From Gillisella vitis (GTDB taxonomy: Bacteria > Pseudomonadota > Alphaproteobacteria > Rhizobiales > Rhizobiaceae), in the NCBI RefSeq assembly GCF_014204625.1, contig NZ_JACHLU010000010.1, forward strand, positions 62,001-126,000: 64,000 nt of DNA. Direction: 5' to 3'. The notes below the pieces were generated by a model. It was not told the DNA's origin, did not search any database, and saw only the letters and a list, made by a program, of their open reading frames with translations. Shown piece by piece: positions 52,224-63,792 of the stretch. The position numbers and the translations under genes are program-made. Position 1 is the stretch's first letter. Each line of letters opens with the position of its first letter.

Positions 52224-52943
52224 ATGCTGACTCGTAAGCAACAGGAGCTTTTGCTGTTCATTCATGAACGTATGAAAGAGTCCGGTGTGCCGCCATCGTT
52301 TGATGAGATGAAGGATGCGCTGGACCTTGCCTCCAAGTCTGGCATTCATCGATTGATTACAGCCCTTGAAGAGCGCGGATTTATCCGGCGCCTGCCCAAT
52401 CGGGCACGAGCACTTGAGGTCATCAAACTTCCAGAAGCGATGATGACCAGTATTCCGCCACGAAAAAGCGGATTTTCACCCTCTGTCATACAGGGCAGCC
52501 TTGGTAAAGCGCAACCAGCACCAGAAACCAGTTCAAAATCTGCCCCAGATAGCCGAAATTCGACCTCTGTTCCCGTTATGGGGCGAATTGCTGCGGGCGT
52601 GCCAATCTCCGCCATTCAAAACAACACCCATGACATCTCGGTGCCCGCTGAAATGCTCGGCAATGGAGAGCATTACGCTCTTGAGGTCAAAGGTGATTCG
52701 ATGATCGAGGCAGGCATTCTCGATGGGGACACCGTGATTATCCGCAATGTCACCACTGCCAATGCGGGCGACATTGTTGTGGCACTGGTTGATGATGAAG
52801 AGGCAACGCTGAAACGATTTCGCCGCCGTGGGGCCTCTATTGCGCTTGAGGCTGCGAATCCAGCCTATGAAACGCGCATTTTCGGGCCTGATCGCGTGAA
52901 AATTCAGGGGAAGCTTGTGGGTCTCATTCGACGTTATCACTAG
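52224..52943 (+). CDS. lexA: LexA repressor
   Basis: SOS repressor of 239 residues. The winged-helix domain is at 1-65 ([20 protein letters not shown]). A linker of about 45 polar residues leads to the S24 autoprotease domain. The self-cleavage site is Ala124-Gly125 in RIAAGVP, with catalytic Ser159 (GDSMIEAG) and Lys197 (ATLKRF). The length and linker are typical of alphaproteobacterial LexA. It probably represses itself through the box at 52160. Its 3' end overlaps the convergent comEC by 20 bases. Confidence 0.97.
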   Translation: MLTRKQQELLLFIHERMKESGVPPSFDEMKDALDLASKSGIHRLITALEERGFIRRLPNRARALEVIKLPEAMMTSIPPRKSGFSPSVIQGSLGKAQPAPETSSKSAPDSRNSTSVPVMGRIAAGVPISAIQNNTHDISVPAEMLGNGEHYALEVKGDSMIEAGILDGDTVIIRNVTTANAGDIVVALVDDEEATLKRFRRRGASIALEAANPAYETRIFGPDRVKIQGKLVGLIRRYH

Positions 52944-55620
52944 CGTCGTCGGCCGCAGTCTCAGGCTCGGCGTTTTCAAGCCTTGAATCGTCGGGTGTTG
53001 CGTAGGTATTGGTGCGCCAATCATAATAGCGGTGGCGCGTCCAGGGGCGCTGCTCTCCGTGAAAGGTTGCCGCTACGTGCAAGGATCGGGATGGCAGATC
53101 GCCCAGCGTTATCTCCATCGCTCCTCTCTGGCGTAACGTGTCTCGGTCAATCAACACAGGTTGCCTGTCACCCGATTGAGGCGATGGTTTGCCGGATGAT
53201 GAGGAAATTTCAGCCTTTGATTGCATTGATCTGATTGAGTTCCCGGCGTGTTGCGGGGGCATTGCGTCCGTTTCGCCCGCCGGCGTATCTGGAGATGTGC
53301 GGGCAATCGCATTTGAGGTGTCAGACACCCCTGGCTTGCACGCAGCGTAATACGTTGATTGCGTTGAAATGATCAGGTCTGCCACAACACAGGCCGCAGA
53401 ACTGAAATCGCGGTTTTGAACGAGAGTGACCGTCCAGTCGTTGCTCAGTCTGGCAATGCAGAAATCGTTTGTACGACAATAAAACACATCCCGGTTGCCG
53501 TTGGCTTTGGTGAGTGCATCTTTCATCTCGGCCAAAGCAACATCGGGTGCGACTCGATCTTTTTTGCTGTTGCTGTTTTGCGATTTGGTTGCGCGCGGTT
53601 TTGGCAATGTTTCTGCGGCAATTGCCTCGGTGATGTCGATGGCCGCGGCCCATTGATTATAGATAAAGTCGGGCGGACGTTTTTTATTGATGGCGATGGT
53701 GACAGCATTTGCATCGGATGGCCGCAAAATACCCACCAACTGGCCATCCTCTGTCACCGCCAGATGCGGCTGGGGAGGCTCTGGTTTCAGCGCTTCAAAG
53801 CCACAGGCAAAGGCAATCATCAAGGCCCCGGCTAAGCGCAGCCGCGTTTTCAGCAGGGTCAAAACCAGCAGTCCGATGGCGGATACCGGCAGGAACCACC
53901 CCTCAAACCGCCCAAATGTAAAACCATTTCCCCAACCGGCGATATGGCTGCCGATTGCCAGAACGCCCTCCAGGCCATAGCCCATCAGCCGAAGTGGCCA
54001 TTCCTCCAGCCCAAAGGGCATGACCAGAACCCCAATCATCGCGCAGGGCATGACAACCATGGAGATAATCGGCGACGCGAGCAGATTGGCCTCCAGACCA
54101 TGCAGGCCAACCCGATGAAAATGCGCCGCTGAAAACATCGCTGTCGACAATCCGCCCAAAGCCGATGTCATCAAAATCCCGCCAATCAATTTACCCAGCG
54201 GCTTCAGTGGCCGCAAAACGGCAACAGACGGCACAATCTGCGGCAATCGCCCCCGTTGGCGCCAAAGATCAAAGCCGGCGATCAGCGCAAATGTCGCGGC
54301 AAACGACATCTGCAAACTGGGGCCCATCACCTGCGATGGCGAGATAACAACCACCAGAAGCGCCGCAATCGCGGTATTGCGCAGGCTCAGAACCGGCCGG
54401 TCAAAAAAGGCAGCCGACAGCATGATCACCATCATCAGATAGGCCCGCTGCGCCGCCACCTCGTAACCGGAGATCAGAAAATATCCTGTGGTTGTTGCAA
54501 TGGCACCGGCGGCTGCAATTTTCTTGACAGACCATGTTTCGGCAAGCCCCGGCACCAGACTGAGCAATCGTCTGATTCCAACAAAAAACAATCCGCCAGC
54601 CAGCGCCATATGCAGACCGGATATGGAAATAATATGCGCAAGACCAGAGATGCGCAAATCATCATTGGCCTTGGCGGAAAGTCCGCGTCGCTCGCCTGTG
54701 ACAATGGCGGCCCCAAAAGCCCCGGCGTCACCGGGCACCCAAAAACGGATGCGATCCGAAATCCCGTTGCGTACCCTTTGGGTGGTGTCGTTGAAATGCT
54801 GAAGCCCCTGCTCCCACAAGCTGACATTGTCGTGGGTAGAAGACTGGAGCGCCGTTGGTGGCCGATAAAAATAGCCAATTGCGCCCGTGCCACTGAAGTA
54901 AGAATTTTTGGCAAAATCATTCAAACCCGGAAGTGCCGGGCCAGAGGGTGGGCTTAAGCGCGCGCGCCCCTCCACCCGGTCGCCGGATTTAAACGGAGTA
55001 TGTTTGCCACGCGCCAGCAGCGCCACCTGTTGCGGCATCCGTTTTAGACGCGGCTCACGGGTCTCCTCCAGGGCAATCACGTATCGTTGATGGCCGCTGG
55101 CATTGGTTTCCGTAGAGACCACCCTGCCCCGAACAAGCGTTGTGACGGGGCCATCCAGAACAATTGTATCGAGCCGGGAGGTTTCAAGATCCGCCAAAAC
55201 CATGCCCGCCATGGCCAAAGTTGCGATTCCAAGGCAGGCCGCCGTTGCAGGCTGATAAAACCGCGTCCGCCACCACAGAAATCCGCATCCAGCGCCCACC
55301 AGCACAATGGGAACGGCTGCCAGATCCTGTGGCCGACTAAACCACCAGATCGCACCCAGCCCCAGAAAAACCGGCAAAAACAGAAAAGCCCGACCATGGG
55401 TAAGCTCTTCCGCAACGCAATTGAGCAGAGCATCCCAAAGCCGCTGCCTGCGCGAAACAAGCAGTGGTGACGTCTGGTAAACACATGAGTCGGCATCATC
55501 ATCAACAGAGACATTTTCCGCAGCCCTTGGCGCAGGCAAAAGCCATGGCTCAGCCCTGGCCCGTTGCCGTGGCGGCTGCTTTTCCTTGACCTGCTGCCAC
55601 TCTTGCGTGTCCGGCGTCAA
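52924..55620 (-). CDS. comEC: ComEC/Rec2-family membrane protein
   Basis: A large membrane protein of 898 residues related to the DNA channel of natural competence. An N-terminal soluble part precedes a DUF4131-like region ([23 protein letters not shown]) and the competence membrane domain: [45 protein letters not shown]-terminal region ([22 protein letters not shown]) replaces the metallo-beta-lactamase domain seen in some homologues, as in other rhizobia. No other competence genes are nearby. Transport of DNA is not shown for rhizobial members. Confidence 0.88.
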   Translation of the reverse strand: MTPDTQEWQQVKEKQPPRQRARAEPWLLPAPRAAENVSVDDDADSCVYQTSPLLVSRRQRLWDALLNCVAEELTHGRAFLFLPVFLGLGAIWWFSRPQDLAAVPIVLVGAGCGFLWWRTRFYQPATAACLGIATLAMAGMVLADLETSRLDTIVLDGPVTTLVRGRVVSTETNASGHQRYVIALEETREPRLKRMPQQVALLARGKHTPFKSGDRVEGRARLSPPSGPALPGLNDFAKNSYFSGTGAIGYFYRPPTALQSSTHDNVSLWEQGLQHFNDTTQRVRNGISDRIRFWVPGDAGAFGAAIVTGERRGLSAKANDDLRISGLAHIISISGLHMALAGGLFFVGIRRLLSLVPGLAETWSVKKIAAAGAIATTTGYFLISGYEVAAQRAYLMMVIMLSAAFFDRPVLSLRNTAIAALLVVVISPSQVMGPSLQMSFAATFALIAGFDLWRQRGRLPQIVPSVAVLRPLKPLGKLIGGILMTSALGGLSTAMFSAAHFHRVGLHGLEANLLASPIISMVVMPCAMIGVLVMPFGLEEWPLRLMGYGLEGVLAIGSHIAGWGNGFTFGRFEGWFLPVSAIGLLVLTLLKTRLRLAGALMIAFACGFEALKPEPPQPHLAVTEDGQLVGILRPSDANAVTIAINKKRPPDFIYNQWAAAIDITEAIAAETLPKPRATKSQNSNSKKDRVAPDVALAEMKDALTKANGNRDVFYCRTNDFCIARLSNDWTVTLVQNRDFSSAACVVADLIISTQSTYYAACKPGVSDTSNAIARTSPDTPAGETDAMPPQHAGNSIRSMQSKAEISSSSGKPSPQSGDRQPVLIDRDTLRQRGAMEITLGDLPSRSLHVAATFHGEQRPWTRHRYYDWRTNTYATPDDSRLENAEPETAADDASDNVE

Positions 55621-55970
55621 ATTGGCCGTTGTCCCGTTTTCACGCTAACCGGGTATGAGATCAGCTCTCTCCCGGTCGAGCGAAATAATTGCTTTTATGG
55701 TTTTTTCGGCTGTAGCATTTTTGCAAATACCACACTTTCGTAGGATACGTCGCACAATATCAATCAAAAGCTGTAGGAGATAGAGGGCAGATGATTGAAA
55801 AAAGGTTTTACCATATTGCATAACAGATGTGCACCAGGCGCTTATTGCGGTGCACACTTTATCGTGCAGATAGCTTGGCATTAACCTCTGGATCATATAG
55901 CTAATCCATAACGCTTAACCTGAGGCGAAGCGAAAGCCGCGCCTTCCCGCCTAATATCTGGAGGATCAGC
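55621..55970. other. Intergenic region between comEC and gltA
   Basis: A 350-base AT-rich gap between divergent genes. A minus-strand frame of 83 codons (55645-55896) has no recognisable content and I leave it out. GGAGGATC lies just before the gltA ATG. In the rhizobial gene order I remember, gltX occupies this place; I see no trace of it. Confidence 0.5.
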
Positions 55971-57260
55971 ATGACGGAACAAAGCGCAAACTTGAAGATT
56001 GAAGACACGTCGGTCGAACTGGCCGTCAAAAGCGGCACGATTGGCCCGGATGTCATCGACATTGCTGCACTCTACAAGCACACAGGCAAGTTCACCTATG
56101 ATCCGGGCTTTACCTCCACGGCGTCATGCGAATCCAAGATCACCTACATTGACGGTGACGAGGGCGTTCTTTTGCACCGTGGCTATCCTATCGAGCAATT
56201 GGCCGAAAAGGGTGACTTCCTCGAAGTTTGCTACCTGCTGCTCTACGGCGAACTGCCAACAGCTGCACAAAAGGCTGATTTTGACCATCGCGTAACGAAT
56301 CACACCATGGTTCATGAGCAGATGTCGCGCTTCTTCACCGGCTATCGCCGCGACGCCCATCCAATGGCGGTCATGGTTGGCACGGTTGGCGCACTTTCCG
56401 CCTTCTATCACGATTCAACCGACATTACCGATCCGCATCAGCGGATGGTGGCCAGCCTGCGCATGATTGCCAAAATGCCAACCATCGCAGCCATGGCCTA
56501 TAAATATCACATTGGTCAGCCGTTTGTGTATCCAAAGAATGATCTGGATTACGCGGCCAACTTCCTCAACATGTGCTTTGCCGTGCCTTGCGAGGAATAT
56601 AAGGTCAATCCGGTTCTGGCGCGCGCCATGGATCGTATTTTCATTCTGCACGCCGACCATGAGCAGAATGCTTCGACCTCAACCGTGCGTCTGGCTGGCT
56701 CTTCCGGTGCCAACCCGTTTGCATGTATCGCAGCGGGCATTGCCTGCCTCTGGGGCCCTGCCCACGGCGGTGCGAATGAAGCGGCCCTGAACATGCTTCA
56801 GGAAATCGGCACGGTAGACCGTATTCCCGAGTATATCGCCCGCGCCAAGGACAAGAATGACCCGTTCCGCCTGATGGGCTTTGGTCATCGCGTTTACAAG
56901 AACTATGACCCACGCGCCAAGATCATGCAGAAAACCATGTATGAAGTGCTGGAAGCCACAGGCAATGCTGGCGATCCGCTGATGCAGGTTGCGCTTGAGC
57001 TTGAAAAGATTGCTTTGAGCGATCCGTACTTCATCGAGAAGAAGCTCTACCCGAACGTTGACTTCTACTCCGGCATTACTCTGCGTGCGCTTGGCTTCCC
57101 AACAACCATGTTTACGGTTCTGTTCGCTCTGGCCCGCACCGTTGGCTGGATTGCCCAGTGGAACGAGATGATCGAAGATCCACAGCAGCGCATTGGCCGT
57201 CCGCGCCAGCTTTACACCGGCGCTCCGCAGCGCGACTACATGCCGGTCGACAAGCGTTAA
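55971..57260 (+). CDS. gltA: Citrate synthase GltA
   Basis: Type II (hexameric, Gram-negative) citrate synthase of 429 residues that condenses acetyl-CoA and oxaloacetate. Marks are [20 protein letters not shown], the active-site His region [35 protein letters not shown], and [17 protein letters not shown]. The C-terminal Asp region lies in [24 protein letters not shown] ribosome site precedes the ATG. A terminator follows at about 57299. Confidence 0.98.
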   Translation: MTEQSANLKIEDTSVELAVKSGTIGPDVIDIAALYKHTGKFTYDPGFTSTASCESKITYIDGDEGVLLHRGYPIEQLAEKGDFLEVCYLLLYGELPTAAQKADFDHRVTNHTMVHEQMSRFFTGYRRDAHPMAVMVGTVGALSAFYHDSTDITDPHQRMVASLRMIAKMPTIAAMAYKYHIGQPFVYPKNDLDYAANFLNMCFAVPCEEYKVNPVLARAMDRIFILHADHEQNASTSTVRLAGSSGANPFACIAAGIACLWGPAHGGANEAALNMLQEIGTVDRIPEYIARAKDKNDPFRLMGFGHRVYKNYDPRAKIMQKTMYEVLEATGNAGDPLMQVALELEKIALSDPYFIEKKLYPNVDFYSGITLRALGFPTTMFTVLFALARTVGWIAQWNEMIEDPQQRIGRPRQLYTGAPQRDYMPVDKR

Positions 57261-57298
57261 AATCGCTTGTTGTTCAGGCCAGTCTCAAGCCTGTCCAG

Positions 57299-57325
57299 GC
57301 CCGGTGTTTTGCACCGGGCTTTTTT
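57299..57325 (+). terminator. Rho-independent terminator after gltA
   Basis: GCCCGGTG and CACCGGGC pair around a short TTTTG loop and are followed by TTTTTTC. It lies about 40 bases after the gltA stop. Confidence 0.9.
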
Positions 57326-57420
57326 CATGACCGAAGAGCTTCAATTTCCTGCAAGTTTGCTTTAAGGAACGGCAACTGCTTCGCATCCAGCGAAGGAAAT
57401 TTGATGAGGTTCTCTTTCTG

Positions 57421-59310
57421 ATGCTCGTTTTCCTGAGAAAAACCGCCGGTACATGGTTTGTAAAAGGGCTTCTTCTTCTCCTTGTCGCCTCCTTCGGCAT
57501 CTGGGGCGCTTCAAGCTCGCTGGTTGGCTCAACCTCCGACAAGGTGATCACGGTTGGCAATCAGGGCGTCAACGTCAATGATTTTCAGCTGGCGTATAAG
57601 CGGCAGGTGGCAGACCTCAGCCGCCGCTTTGGCACCCAGCTCACCTCAGAGCAGGCACGTTCCCTTGGCATAGAGCAGCAGGTCTATTCGCAACTGGCCG
57701 CCGGCGCTGCCCTGGATCAACTGGCATCAGACATGGATCTTGGTCTGTCCAAGGACCGGCTCGCACAGCTGATCGGTGATGATCCGGCCTTCAAGAACAG
57801 CAATGGCCAGTTCGACAAGCAATTGTTCACATCGCGCCTGCGCAACTCCGGTATCCGTGAAGAGGATTACATCACCGAACGTTCAAAGGTGGCCGTACGC
57901 AGCCAGATCGTGGATGCAACGGCGGAGGGCTTTGTTGCCCCCAAAGTTCTGGTTGATGCTCTCAAGCTTTACCGTCAGGAAAGCCGCAACGTTGATTATG
58001 TATTGCTGACCACGGCAACCATTGATCCGATCAAGACTCCTGACGATGCAACGCTCGGCACATGGTTCGATACGGTCAAATCGCGTTATCGCGCCCCGGA
58101 ATACCGCAGCTTTTCCTATGTCAAGCTCGAGCCAGCCGATATTGCCGATACCAAAGCCATCACCGATGAACAGATAAAGCAGGAATATGATGCCAACCTC
58201 AAAAAATATGAGGTTGCGGGCATTCGCACACTCGAGCAGCTGACCTTCCCCACCAAGGAGCTGGCGCAGGCAGCCGAGCTGGCGCTGAAATCTGGCAAGA
58301 CATTTGATCAGCTGGTTGCTGATCAGGGCAAAACCGCAACCGATGTGTTGCTGGGTGATTTCACCAAGGCAGACCTGCCAGATCAGGCGCTTGCCAACGC
58401 GGCCTTTGCTGTTGAAAAAGATGGTGATACCTCGCCCGTTGTCGACGGTGCATTTGGCCCGGTGATTTTGCGCGTGACCAATATCAAACCAAGTCACACC
58501 AAATCGCTGGATGAGGTCAAGGCGCAAATTCGGGAAGAGCTTGCAGCGTCTGCGGCGGCAGAGCAGATCAATGATGTTCATGACCGATTTGAAGATTTGC
58601 GCGCCTCTGGCGCAAGCCTTGAGGAAGCGGCATCAAAGGTTGGCCTGCATGTGGTGAAGGTTGACGCCGTGGATGCGCAGGGACAGGACAAGGCTGGCAA
58701 GGACAATGATAGCCTGCCTGAAAGGCCAACACTGCTGAAAACCGTGTTTGAAACCGAGGTTGGTGCAGATCCTCTGCCAATCAATCTGGGTCGCACAGGC
58801 TACCTTTGGTTCAATGTGACTTCTGTTGATGTTCCGCGTGACCGCACACTCGACGAGGTTAAGGCCAAAGCGCTGGCCGATTGGACCACCGAGCAACAGA
58901 AACAGGCTTTGGGCAGCAAGGTGGAAGCCTTGAAGACAAAGGTTGAAAATGGTCAGAAGCTCAGCGATGTCGCAGCCGAGATTGGTCTGGCTGTCGAAAC
59001 CAAAACAGGCTTGCGCCGCGATACGGATGATCCGGTTCTGGGACCGGCTGCCGTACAGGCAGCGTTCCGCGGTCCGGTTGACACGGTTGGCTCGGCCGTT
59101 GGTGCGGATCCGATGACCCAGATTCTTCTGAAAGTCACAGATGTCGAAACGCAGCCGATAAGTGACGTACCAGACCCGCAGGAAAAGCAGATTACAGCTC
59201 TTGCCAATGCCGCAGGTGATGACATTCTCGATCAGATGGTCAATCAGTTGCAGACAAAATATGGCGTGACGATCAATCAGGCGCTAGCACAACAAGCCAT
59301 GGTTCGTTAA
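57421..59310 (+). CDS. ppiD: PpiD/SurA-type peptidyl-prolyl isomerase, membrane-anchored
   Basis: A 629-residue periplasmic folding factor held by one N-terminal membrane segment ([18 protein letters not shown], about residues 13-30). A SurA_N-like chaperone region (about 40-200) and a rotamase core (about 240-360, [33 protein letters not shown]) follow. Prolyl isomerase activity is often weak in the family; chaperone function at the translocon is usual. The gene lies between gltA and trpD and ends before a 13-base inverted repeat. Confidence 0.9.
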   Translation: MLVFLRKTAGTWFVKGLLLLLVASFGIWGASSSLVGSTSDKVITVGNQGVNVNDFQLAYKRQVADLSRRFGTQLTSEQARSLGIEQQVYSQLAAGAALDQLASDMDLGLSKDRLAQLIGDDPAFKNSNGQFDKQLFTSRLRNSGIREEDYITERSKVAVRSQIVDATAEGFVAPKVLVDALKLYRQESRNVDYVLLTTATIDPIKTPDDATLGTWFDTVKSRYRAPEYRSFSYVKLEPADIADTKAITDEQIKQEYDANLKKYEVAGIRTLEQLTFPTKELAQAAELALKSGKTFDQLVADQGKTATDVLLGDFTKADLPDQALANAAFAVEKDGDTSPVVDGAFGPVILRVTNIKPSHTKSLDEVKAQIREELAASAAAEQINDVHDRFEDLRASGASLEEAASKVGLHVVKVDAVDAQGQDKAGKDNDSLPERPTLLKTVFETEVGADPLPINLGRTGYLWFNVTSVDVPRDRTLDEVKAKALADWTTEQQKQALGSKVEALKTKVENGQKLSDVAAEIGLAVETKTGLRRDTDDPVLGPAAVQAAFRGPVDTVGSAVGADPMTQILLKVTDVETQPISDVPDPQEKQITALANAAGDDILDQMVNQLQTKYGVTINQALAQQAMVR

Positions 59311-59323
59311 ATTCACATCAGTA

Positions 59324-59362
59324 TACCTCAATCCGGTTTTGCTTGAGAGCCGGATTGAGGTA
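59324..59362. repeat. Perfect inverted repeat between ppiD and trpD
   Basis: TACCTCAATCCGG (59324-59336) pairs exactly with CCGGATTGAGGTA (59350-59362) over a 13-base loop. There is no T-run, so it is not a standard terminator. It could slow transcription or mark an operon boundary. No Trp-codon leader peptide is apparent before trpD. Confidence 0.75.
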
Positions 59363-59435
59363 CAGGAAATTTGGCGGGATTTGTGCAGAACATTTTGCAC
59401 AATACTGCCCGGTGCTTTTGGGAGAGCGATCACGT

Positions 59436-60458
59436 ATGAACGGGCTGAAACCATTCATCGCTAAAGTGGCCAACAAGGAAGCACTAAGCCGTGAAGAGGC
59501 ATCGGCTGCCTTTGAAATCCTGATGTCCGGTGCGGCAACGCCCGCCCAGATTGGCGGCTTCCTGATCGCTCTTCGGATGCGCGGTGAGACCGTGCCGGAG
59601 ATTGCGGGTGCCGTTTCCGTGATGCGCGAGAAAATGTTGCCGGTCCTTGCCCCTGCAAATGCTGTCGACATTGTTGGAACCGGCGGCGATGGCACTGGCA
59701 CGTATAATATCTCAACTTTGGCCGCCATTATTGTCGCAGGTACAGGCGTGCCTGTTGCCAAGCATGGCAACAAGGCACTCAGTTCAAAATCGGGCGCTGC
59801 CGACAGTTTGACAGCGCTTGGCGTGAAACTGGATATTGATCCAGCCACCATTGGACGCTGTATTGCCCAAGCAGGCCTTGGCTTCATGTTCGCGCAGATG
59901 CATCATTCTGCCATGCGCCATGTTGGCCCTGCCCGTGTAGAGCTGGGCACCCGCACGATTTTCAATCTTCTTGGTCCCCTGGCCAATCCCGCTGGCGTCA
60001 AAAAGCAGTTGCTTGGCGTCTACGCACCGGAATGGGTGGTGCCGCTGGCAGAAACCCTGAAAGATCTTGGCAGTGAAACCGTATGGGTCGTGCATGGCAA
60101 CGGTCTGGATGAAATCACCACCACGGGCATGACGCAGGTTGCGGCTTTGGAAAACGGTGTGATTCGCACATTTGAGCTGACACCGGCTGATTTTGGCGTG
60201 GAGCAGGTTGATCTTGCCGCCCTGAAAGGCGGCGATGGCGAGCATAATGCGAAAGCCTTGCGGGCCGTGCTGGAAGGTGCGAAAAATCCGTACCGTGATG
60301 TGGCGCTCTGCAATGCCGCAGCCGCCCTGGTGATTGCGGGCAAGGCCAACACAATCGCCGAAGGCATGGAGATCGGGGCAAAATCTCTCGACAGTGGCGC
60401 GGCTCTCCAGACACTGGATAAACTGATTTCCGTTTCCAATGGAGGCTCTGTGGCATGA
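59436..60458 (+). CDS. trpD: Anthranilate phosphoribosyltransferase TrpD
   Basis: Enzyme of 340 residues that joins anthranilate and PRPP in tryptophan synthesis. Marks are [20 protein letters not shown] (PRPP site), [17 protein letters not shown] and [12 protein letters not shown] chose the ATG at 59436, after GGGAGAG; the frame opens at 59343, inside the inverted repeat region, with unconserved residues. Its stop overlaps trpC by 4 bases. trpE is not adjacent. Confidence 0.96.
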   Translation: MNGLKPFIAKVANKEALSREEASAAFEILMSGAATPAQIGGFLIALRMRGETVPEIAGAVSVMREKMLPVLAPANAVDIVGTGGDGTGTYNISTLAAIIVAGTGVPVAKHGNKALSSKSGAADSLTALGVKLDIDPATIGRCIAQAGLGFMFAQMHHSAMRHVGPARVELGTRTIFNLLGPLANPAGVKKQLLGVYAPEWVVPLAETLKDLGSETVWVVHGNGLDEITTTGMTQVAALENGVIRTFELTPADFGVEQVDLAALKGGDGEHNAKALRAVLEGAKNPYRDVALCNAAAALVIAGKANTIAEGMEIGAKSLDSGAALQTLDKLISVSNGGSVA

Positions 60459-61270
60459 GCGACATTCTGACCAAAATTGAAGCCTACAAGCGCGAGGAAA
60501 TTGCCGCCGCCAAAGCCGCCACTCCCTTGGGCGAGATCAAAGCGAAGGCAGCAGACCAGCCACCCGCACGCGGCTTTTACAAGGCACTCAAGGCAAAACA
60601 GGATATTGGCCAGTTTGGCCTGATTGCTGAAATCAAAAAAGCCAGCCCTTCCAAAGGCTTGATTCGCCCTGATTTTGATCCGCCCGCATTGGCGCAGGCC
60701 TATGAAGCTGGCGGCGCTGCCTGTCTTTCCGTGCTGACGGATGCACCTAGCTTTCAGGGTGCGCCGGAATTTCTGGTGGCCGCCCGTGGTGCCTGCGCCC
60801 TGCCGGCACTGCGCAAGGATTTCATGTTTGATGCCTATCAGATTTTCGAAGCCCGCGCTTGGGGTGCCGATTGCATTCTGCTGATCATGGCATCGCTGAA
60901 CGATGAGGACGCTGCTGAGCTGGAAGGCGAAGCACTGGCGCTGGGCATGGATGTGCTGATTGAAGTCCATGACGAGGCAGAGATGGAGCGGGCACTGAAG
61001 CTGACCTCCCCGCTGGTCGGGATTAATAATCGCAATCTGCGTACCTTTGAGGTTGATCTGGCAGTGAGCGAAAGATTGGCTGCAATGGTGCCTGCCAATC
61101 GGCTTCTGGTGGGTGAAAGCGGCATTTTTACCCATGCCGATTGTAAACGATTGCAAGCCGCCAAAATCAACACCTTCCTTGTGGGTGAAAGCCTGATGCG
61201 TCAAGCCGATGTGGCGGGCGCAACACGTTCACTCTTGACCGGCACACCCAGCAGCATTGCCGCAGCATGA
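60455..61270 (+). CDS. trpC: Indole-3-glycerol-phosphate synthase TrpC
   Basis: A 271-residue TIM-barrel enzyme. Marks are [21 protein letters not shown] (catalytic Lys), [34 protein letters not shown] and [12 protein letters not shown]. It is not fused to TrpF. It overlaps trpD (ATGA at 60455) and moaC (ATGA at 61267) by 4 bases each, forming a trpD-trpC-moaC-moeA unit. Confidence 0.97.
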   Translation: MSDILTKIEAYKREEIAAAKAATPLGEIKAKAADQPPARGFYKALKAKQDIGQFGLIAEIKKASPSKGLIRPDFDPPALAQAYEAGGAACLSVLTDAPSFQGAPEFLVAARGACALPALRKDFMFDAYQIFEARAWGADCILLIMASLNDEDAAELEGEALALGMDVLIEVHDEAEMERALKLTSPLVGINNRNLRTFEVDLAVSERLAAMVPANRLLVGESGIFTHADCKRLQAAKINTFLVGESLMRQADVAGATRSLLTGTPSSIAAA

Positions 61271-61752
61271 GCGGCCTGACCCATATCGGCGCGTCTGGAG
61301 AAGCGCATATGGTCGATGTTGGCGACAAGGCCGAGACCGTGCGCACAGCCGTGGCGGAAGGCCATATCACAATGGCACAGAGCACCCTGCACCTGATTAG
61401 GGATGGCAACGCCAAAAAAGGCGATGTGATTGGCACAGCAAGACTGGCTGGCATCATGGCAGCAAAGCGCACTGCCGATCTCATTCCTCTCTGCCATCCA
61501 CTGATGCTGAGCAAGGTCAGTGTTGATATTGTTGAAGACAGCACTCTGCCCGGTCTGAAAGTGACTGCTACAGTCAAGCTCACCGGCAAGACAGGCGTTG
61601 AAATGGAAGCGCTCACCGCAGTGTCGGTCGCATGTCTGACCATTTACGATATGGCCAAGGCAGCAGACAGAACCATGGAAATTGGCGGGGTGCGCGTTGT
61701 GACAAAAACTGGCGGAAAATCTGGTGATTTTCATGCAGCGGAGACGGTCTGA
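61267..61752 (+). CDS. moaC: Cyclic pyranopterin monophosphate synthase MoaC
   Basis: A 161-residue enzyme of molybdenum cofactor synthesis that forms cPMP with MoaA. Marks are [21 protein letters not shown], the catalytic Lys in [17 protein letters not shown], and [19 protein letters not shown] with the catalytic Asp. The stop overlaps the moeA start (TGATG). The link of trpC, moaC and moeA is standard in rhizobia. Confidence 0.97.
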   Translation: MSGLTHIGASGEAHMVDVGDKAETVRTAVAEGHITMAQSTLHLIRDGNAKKGDVIGTARLAGIMAAKRTADLIPLCHPLMLSKVSVDIVEDSTLPGLKVTATVKLTGKTGVEMEALTAVSVACLTIYDMAKAADRTMEIGGVRVVTKTGGKSGDFHAAETV

Positions 61753-62969
61753 TGGGGTTGCTGCCAGTGAAAGAGGCGCAAATGCGCTTGCTGGATACGG
61801 CGACCCCCATAAAACAGGAGGAATCACTGCCGCTGACCTTGGCCACCAACCGTATTCTGGCCGAGGATCTGCGTGCCCGCCTGACCCAGCCTCCCTTTGA
61901 TGCATCAGCGATGGATGGCTATGCACTTCGTGCCGAGGACGCCCCAGAGCCGGGCGCGGAACTGGACGTGATTGGCGTATCAGCCGCAGGGTATGGATTT
62001 TCAGGCGTGGTCGGTATCGGCCAATGTGTGCGGATTTTTACCGGAGCGCCCGTGCCTGCGGGTGCAGATTCGATTTTGCTTCAGGAAGACGCCGAGAAGC
62101 TGGAAGGTGGAGCCCGTATTCGCACCACATTTGCGCTCACCTCAGGGCGACATATCCGGCCCAGAGGTCAGGATTTTCGCGCTGATGACATTGTGCTGCG
62201 CGCAGGCGCAAGGCTGGACCATAGCCGGTTGATGCTGGCCGCCGCGGCCAACAATGCCGTGGTAACAGCCTATAAAAAGCCGCTGGTGGCCATTCTGGCA
62301 ACCGGCGATGAATTGATCTTGCCGGGCGGCACGCCGGGACCAGGCCAGATCATTGCCTCCAACAGTTTTGCGCTGCGCGCCCTGTGCGGTGATATTCATG
62401 CGGACATTCTGGATCTTGGCCTTGTGCCAGATGATCATGATGCCATTGTTGCTGCCGTTCGGCGTGCGGAAATGGCGGGCGCAGATGTGTTGGTCACCAC
62501 CGGCGGCGCATCCGTGGGCGATCATGATCTTGTACAGTCTGCCCTCGTGTCTGCGGGAATGGTGCTGGATTTCTGGAAAATTGCCATGCGTCCCGGAAAA
62601 CCGTTGATGGTCGGCCGACTTGGGACCATGCATGTGCTGGGCCTGCCAGGCAATCCGGTCTCCAGCATGGTATGCAGCCTGCTGTTTTTGGAGCCATTGC
62701 TGTGCAAGCTGGCCCGTCAACCATTGCCAAAACGAGACATCACGGTGAAGACAGCAACGACGCTTCCTGCGAATGATCAGCGGCAGGATTACCTTCGCGC
62801 TCGCATTGTACGAGATGAGAACGGCATGAGAGTTGCCGAGCGCTTTGCAAAACAGGATTCATCGATGATGAGCGTGTTGGCCAATGCCGATGGATTGATC
62901 ATCCGCCCGCCCCATGCGTCAGAACTGCCTGCGGGTGAGGAATGTCCGTTTCTGCTGCTGAGGCCATGA
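61752..62969 (+). CDS. moeA: Molybdopterin molybdenumtransferase MoeA
   Basis: A 405-residue enzyme that inserts molybdate into adenylated molybdopterin. Marks are FDASAMDGYALRAEDAP, GAPVPAGADSILLQEDA, ILATGDELILPGG, VTTGGASVGDHDLV and LGLPGNPVSSMV. Length is normal. The start at 61752 overlaps the moaC stop. It ends 17 bases before a 17-base tandem triplication. Confidence 0.97.
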   Translation: MGLLPVKEAQMRLLDTATPIKQEESLPLTLATNRILAEDLRARLTQPPFDASAMDGYALRAEDAPEPGAELDVIGVSAAGYGFSGVVGIGQCVRIFTGAPVPAGADSILLQEDAEKLEGGARIRTTFALTSGRHIRPRGQDFRADDIVLRAGARLDHSRLMLAAAANNAVVTAYKKPLVAILATGDELILPGGTPGPGQIIASNSFALRALCGDIHADILDLGLVPDDHDAIVAAVRRAEMAGADVLVTTGGASVGDHDLVQSALVSAGMVLDFWKIAMRPGKPLMVGRLGTMHVLGLPGNPVSSMVCSLLFLEPLLCKLARQPLPKRDITVKTATTLPANDQRQDYLRARIVRDENGMRVAERFAKQDSSMMSVLANADGLIIRPPHASELPAGEECPFLLLRP

Positions 62970-62986
62970 TCTTTTAGCACAGAATT

Positions 62987-63037
62987 GCCGGTAATTCTTG
63001 GCGGCCGGTAACTCTTGGCGGCCGATAACTCTTGGCG
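62987..63037 (+). repeat. Tandem repeat, three units of 17 bases
   Basis: Three adjacent units GCCGGTAAYTCTTGGCG (62987-63003, 63004-63020, 63021-63037). Units 1 and 2 differ at one base, as do units 2 and 3. The unit length is not a multiple of three and no gene reads across it convincingly. Confidence 0.9.
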
Positions 63038-63084
63038 GAAAGAATGCTGCTCCCTATTTCCTGACAGCAACAAGGAGACCGCAT

Positions 63085-63792
63085 TTGAAATTCGTTCGCA
63101 ACCGGATTGAACCGCGCCTGCTGGCCAGCCTCACAGTGCTTCTGGCTCTTCTTCTGATGTTTGCGAAAATTGCCGAAGAGGTTTTCGAGCAGGGAACTCA
63201 CAGTTTTGATAAGGCAATTTTGCTGGCCTTGCGCACCACCGACAATCCCGAGCAAATGATTGGCCCTGCATGGCTGATGGCTTCCTTGCGCGACATTACC
63301 AGCCTTGGCGGCTTCACGGTTATTACACTGGTCACGCTCTTGACTGTTTTTTATCTGCTGGCGGCAGGAAAAACCCGCAATGCGGTGATTGTGGCGCTCG
63401 CCATTTCTCTTGGTGCCGTTGCTGAGGGCAGTTTGAAACTGCTGTTTTCGCGGGCAAGGCCTGATATTGTGCCCCATCTGGTGGAAGTGCAAACCATGAG
63501 CTTTCCCAGCGGCCACGCAATGATGTCCGCCCTGACCTATCTGACCCTTGGTGCCATGCTGGCTCGTGCCCAGCCGACTCGGCGTTTGCGCGTGTTCATT
63601 CTATCCGTCGGTGTGGTTTTGACATTGCTGATTGGCATCAGCCGGGTTTTTCTCGGCGTGCATTGGCCAACGGATATTATGGCAGGCTGGACCATTGGCG
63701 GTGCCTGGGCTCTATGCGTGTGGACGATTGCCGATGCGTTGAACCGCCGAGCGACCGTCTGTCAGGAAAAACCGGATTCCACGTTTCCCTGA
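63085..63792 (+). CDS. PAP2-family membrane phosphatase
   Basis: A 235-residue lipid-phosphatase-like membrane protein with six hydrophobic segments. The three PAP2 motifs are intact: KLLFSRARP, SFPSGHAMMS and SRVFLGVHWPTD. Substrates of the family include phosphatidate, undecaprenyl diphosphate and lipid A phosphates; the one here is unknown. I chose the TTG at 63085 with AAGGAGA upstream; the frame opens at 62998, inside the tandem repeat. The last residues (CQEKPDSTFP) are encoded by a dispersed repeat. Confidence 0.85.
   Translation: MKFVRNRIEPRLLASLTVLLALLLMFAKIAEEVFEQGTHSFDKAILLALRTTDNPEQMIGPAWLMASLRDITSLGGFTVITLVTLLTVFYLLAAGKTRNAVIVALAISLGAVAEGSLKLLFSRARPDIVPHLVEVQTMSFPSGHAMMSALTYLTLGAMLARAQPTRRLRVFILSVGVVLTLLIGISRVFLGVHWPTDIMAGWTIGGAWALCVWTIADALNRRATVCQEKPDSTFP

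Noticed and set aside
55645-55896. An 83-codon minus-strand frame between comEC and gltA
   Set aside because: It has no ribosome site, no recognisable content and an odd composition, and lies in the probable gltA promoter region.
59343-59435. Upstream extension of trpD
   Set aside because: The extra residues start within an inverted repeat and are not part of the TrpD family; the ATG at 59436 has a ribosome site.
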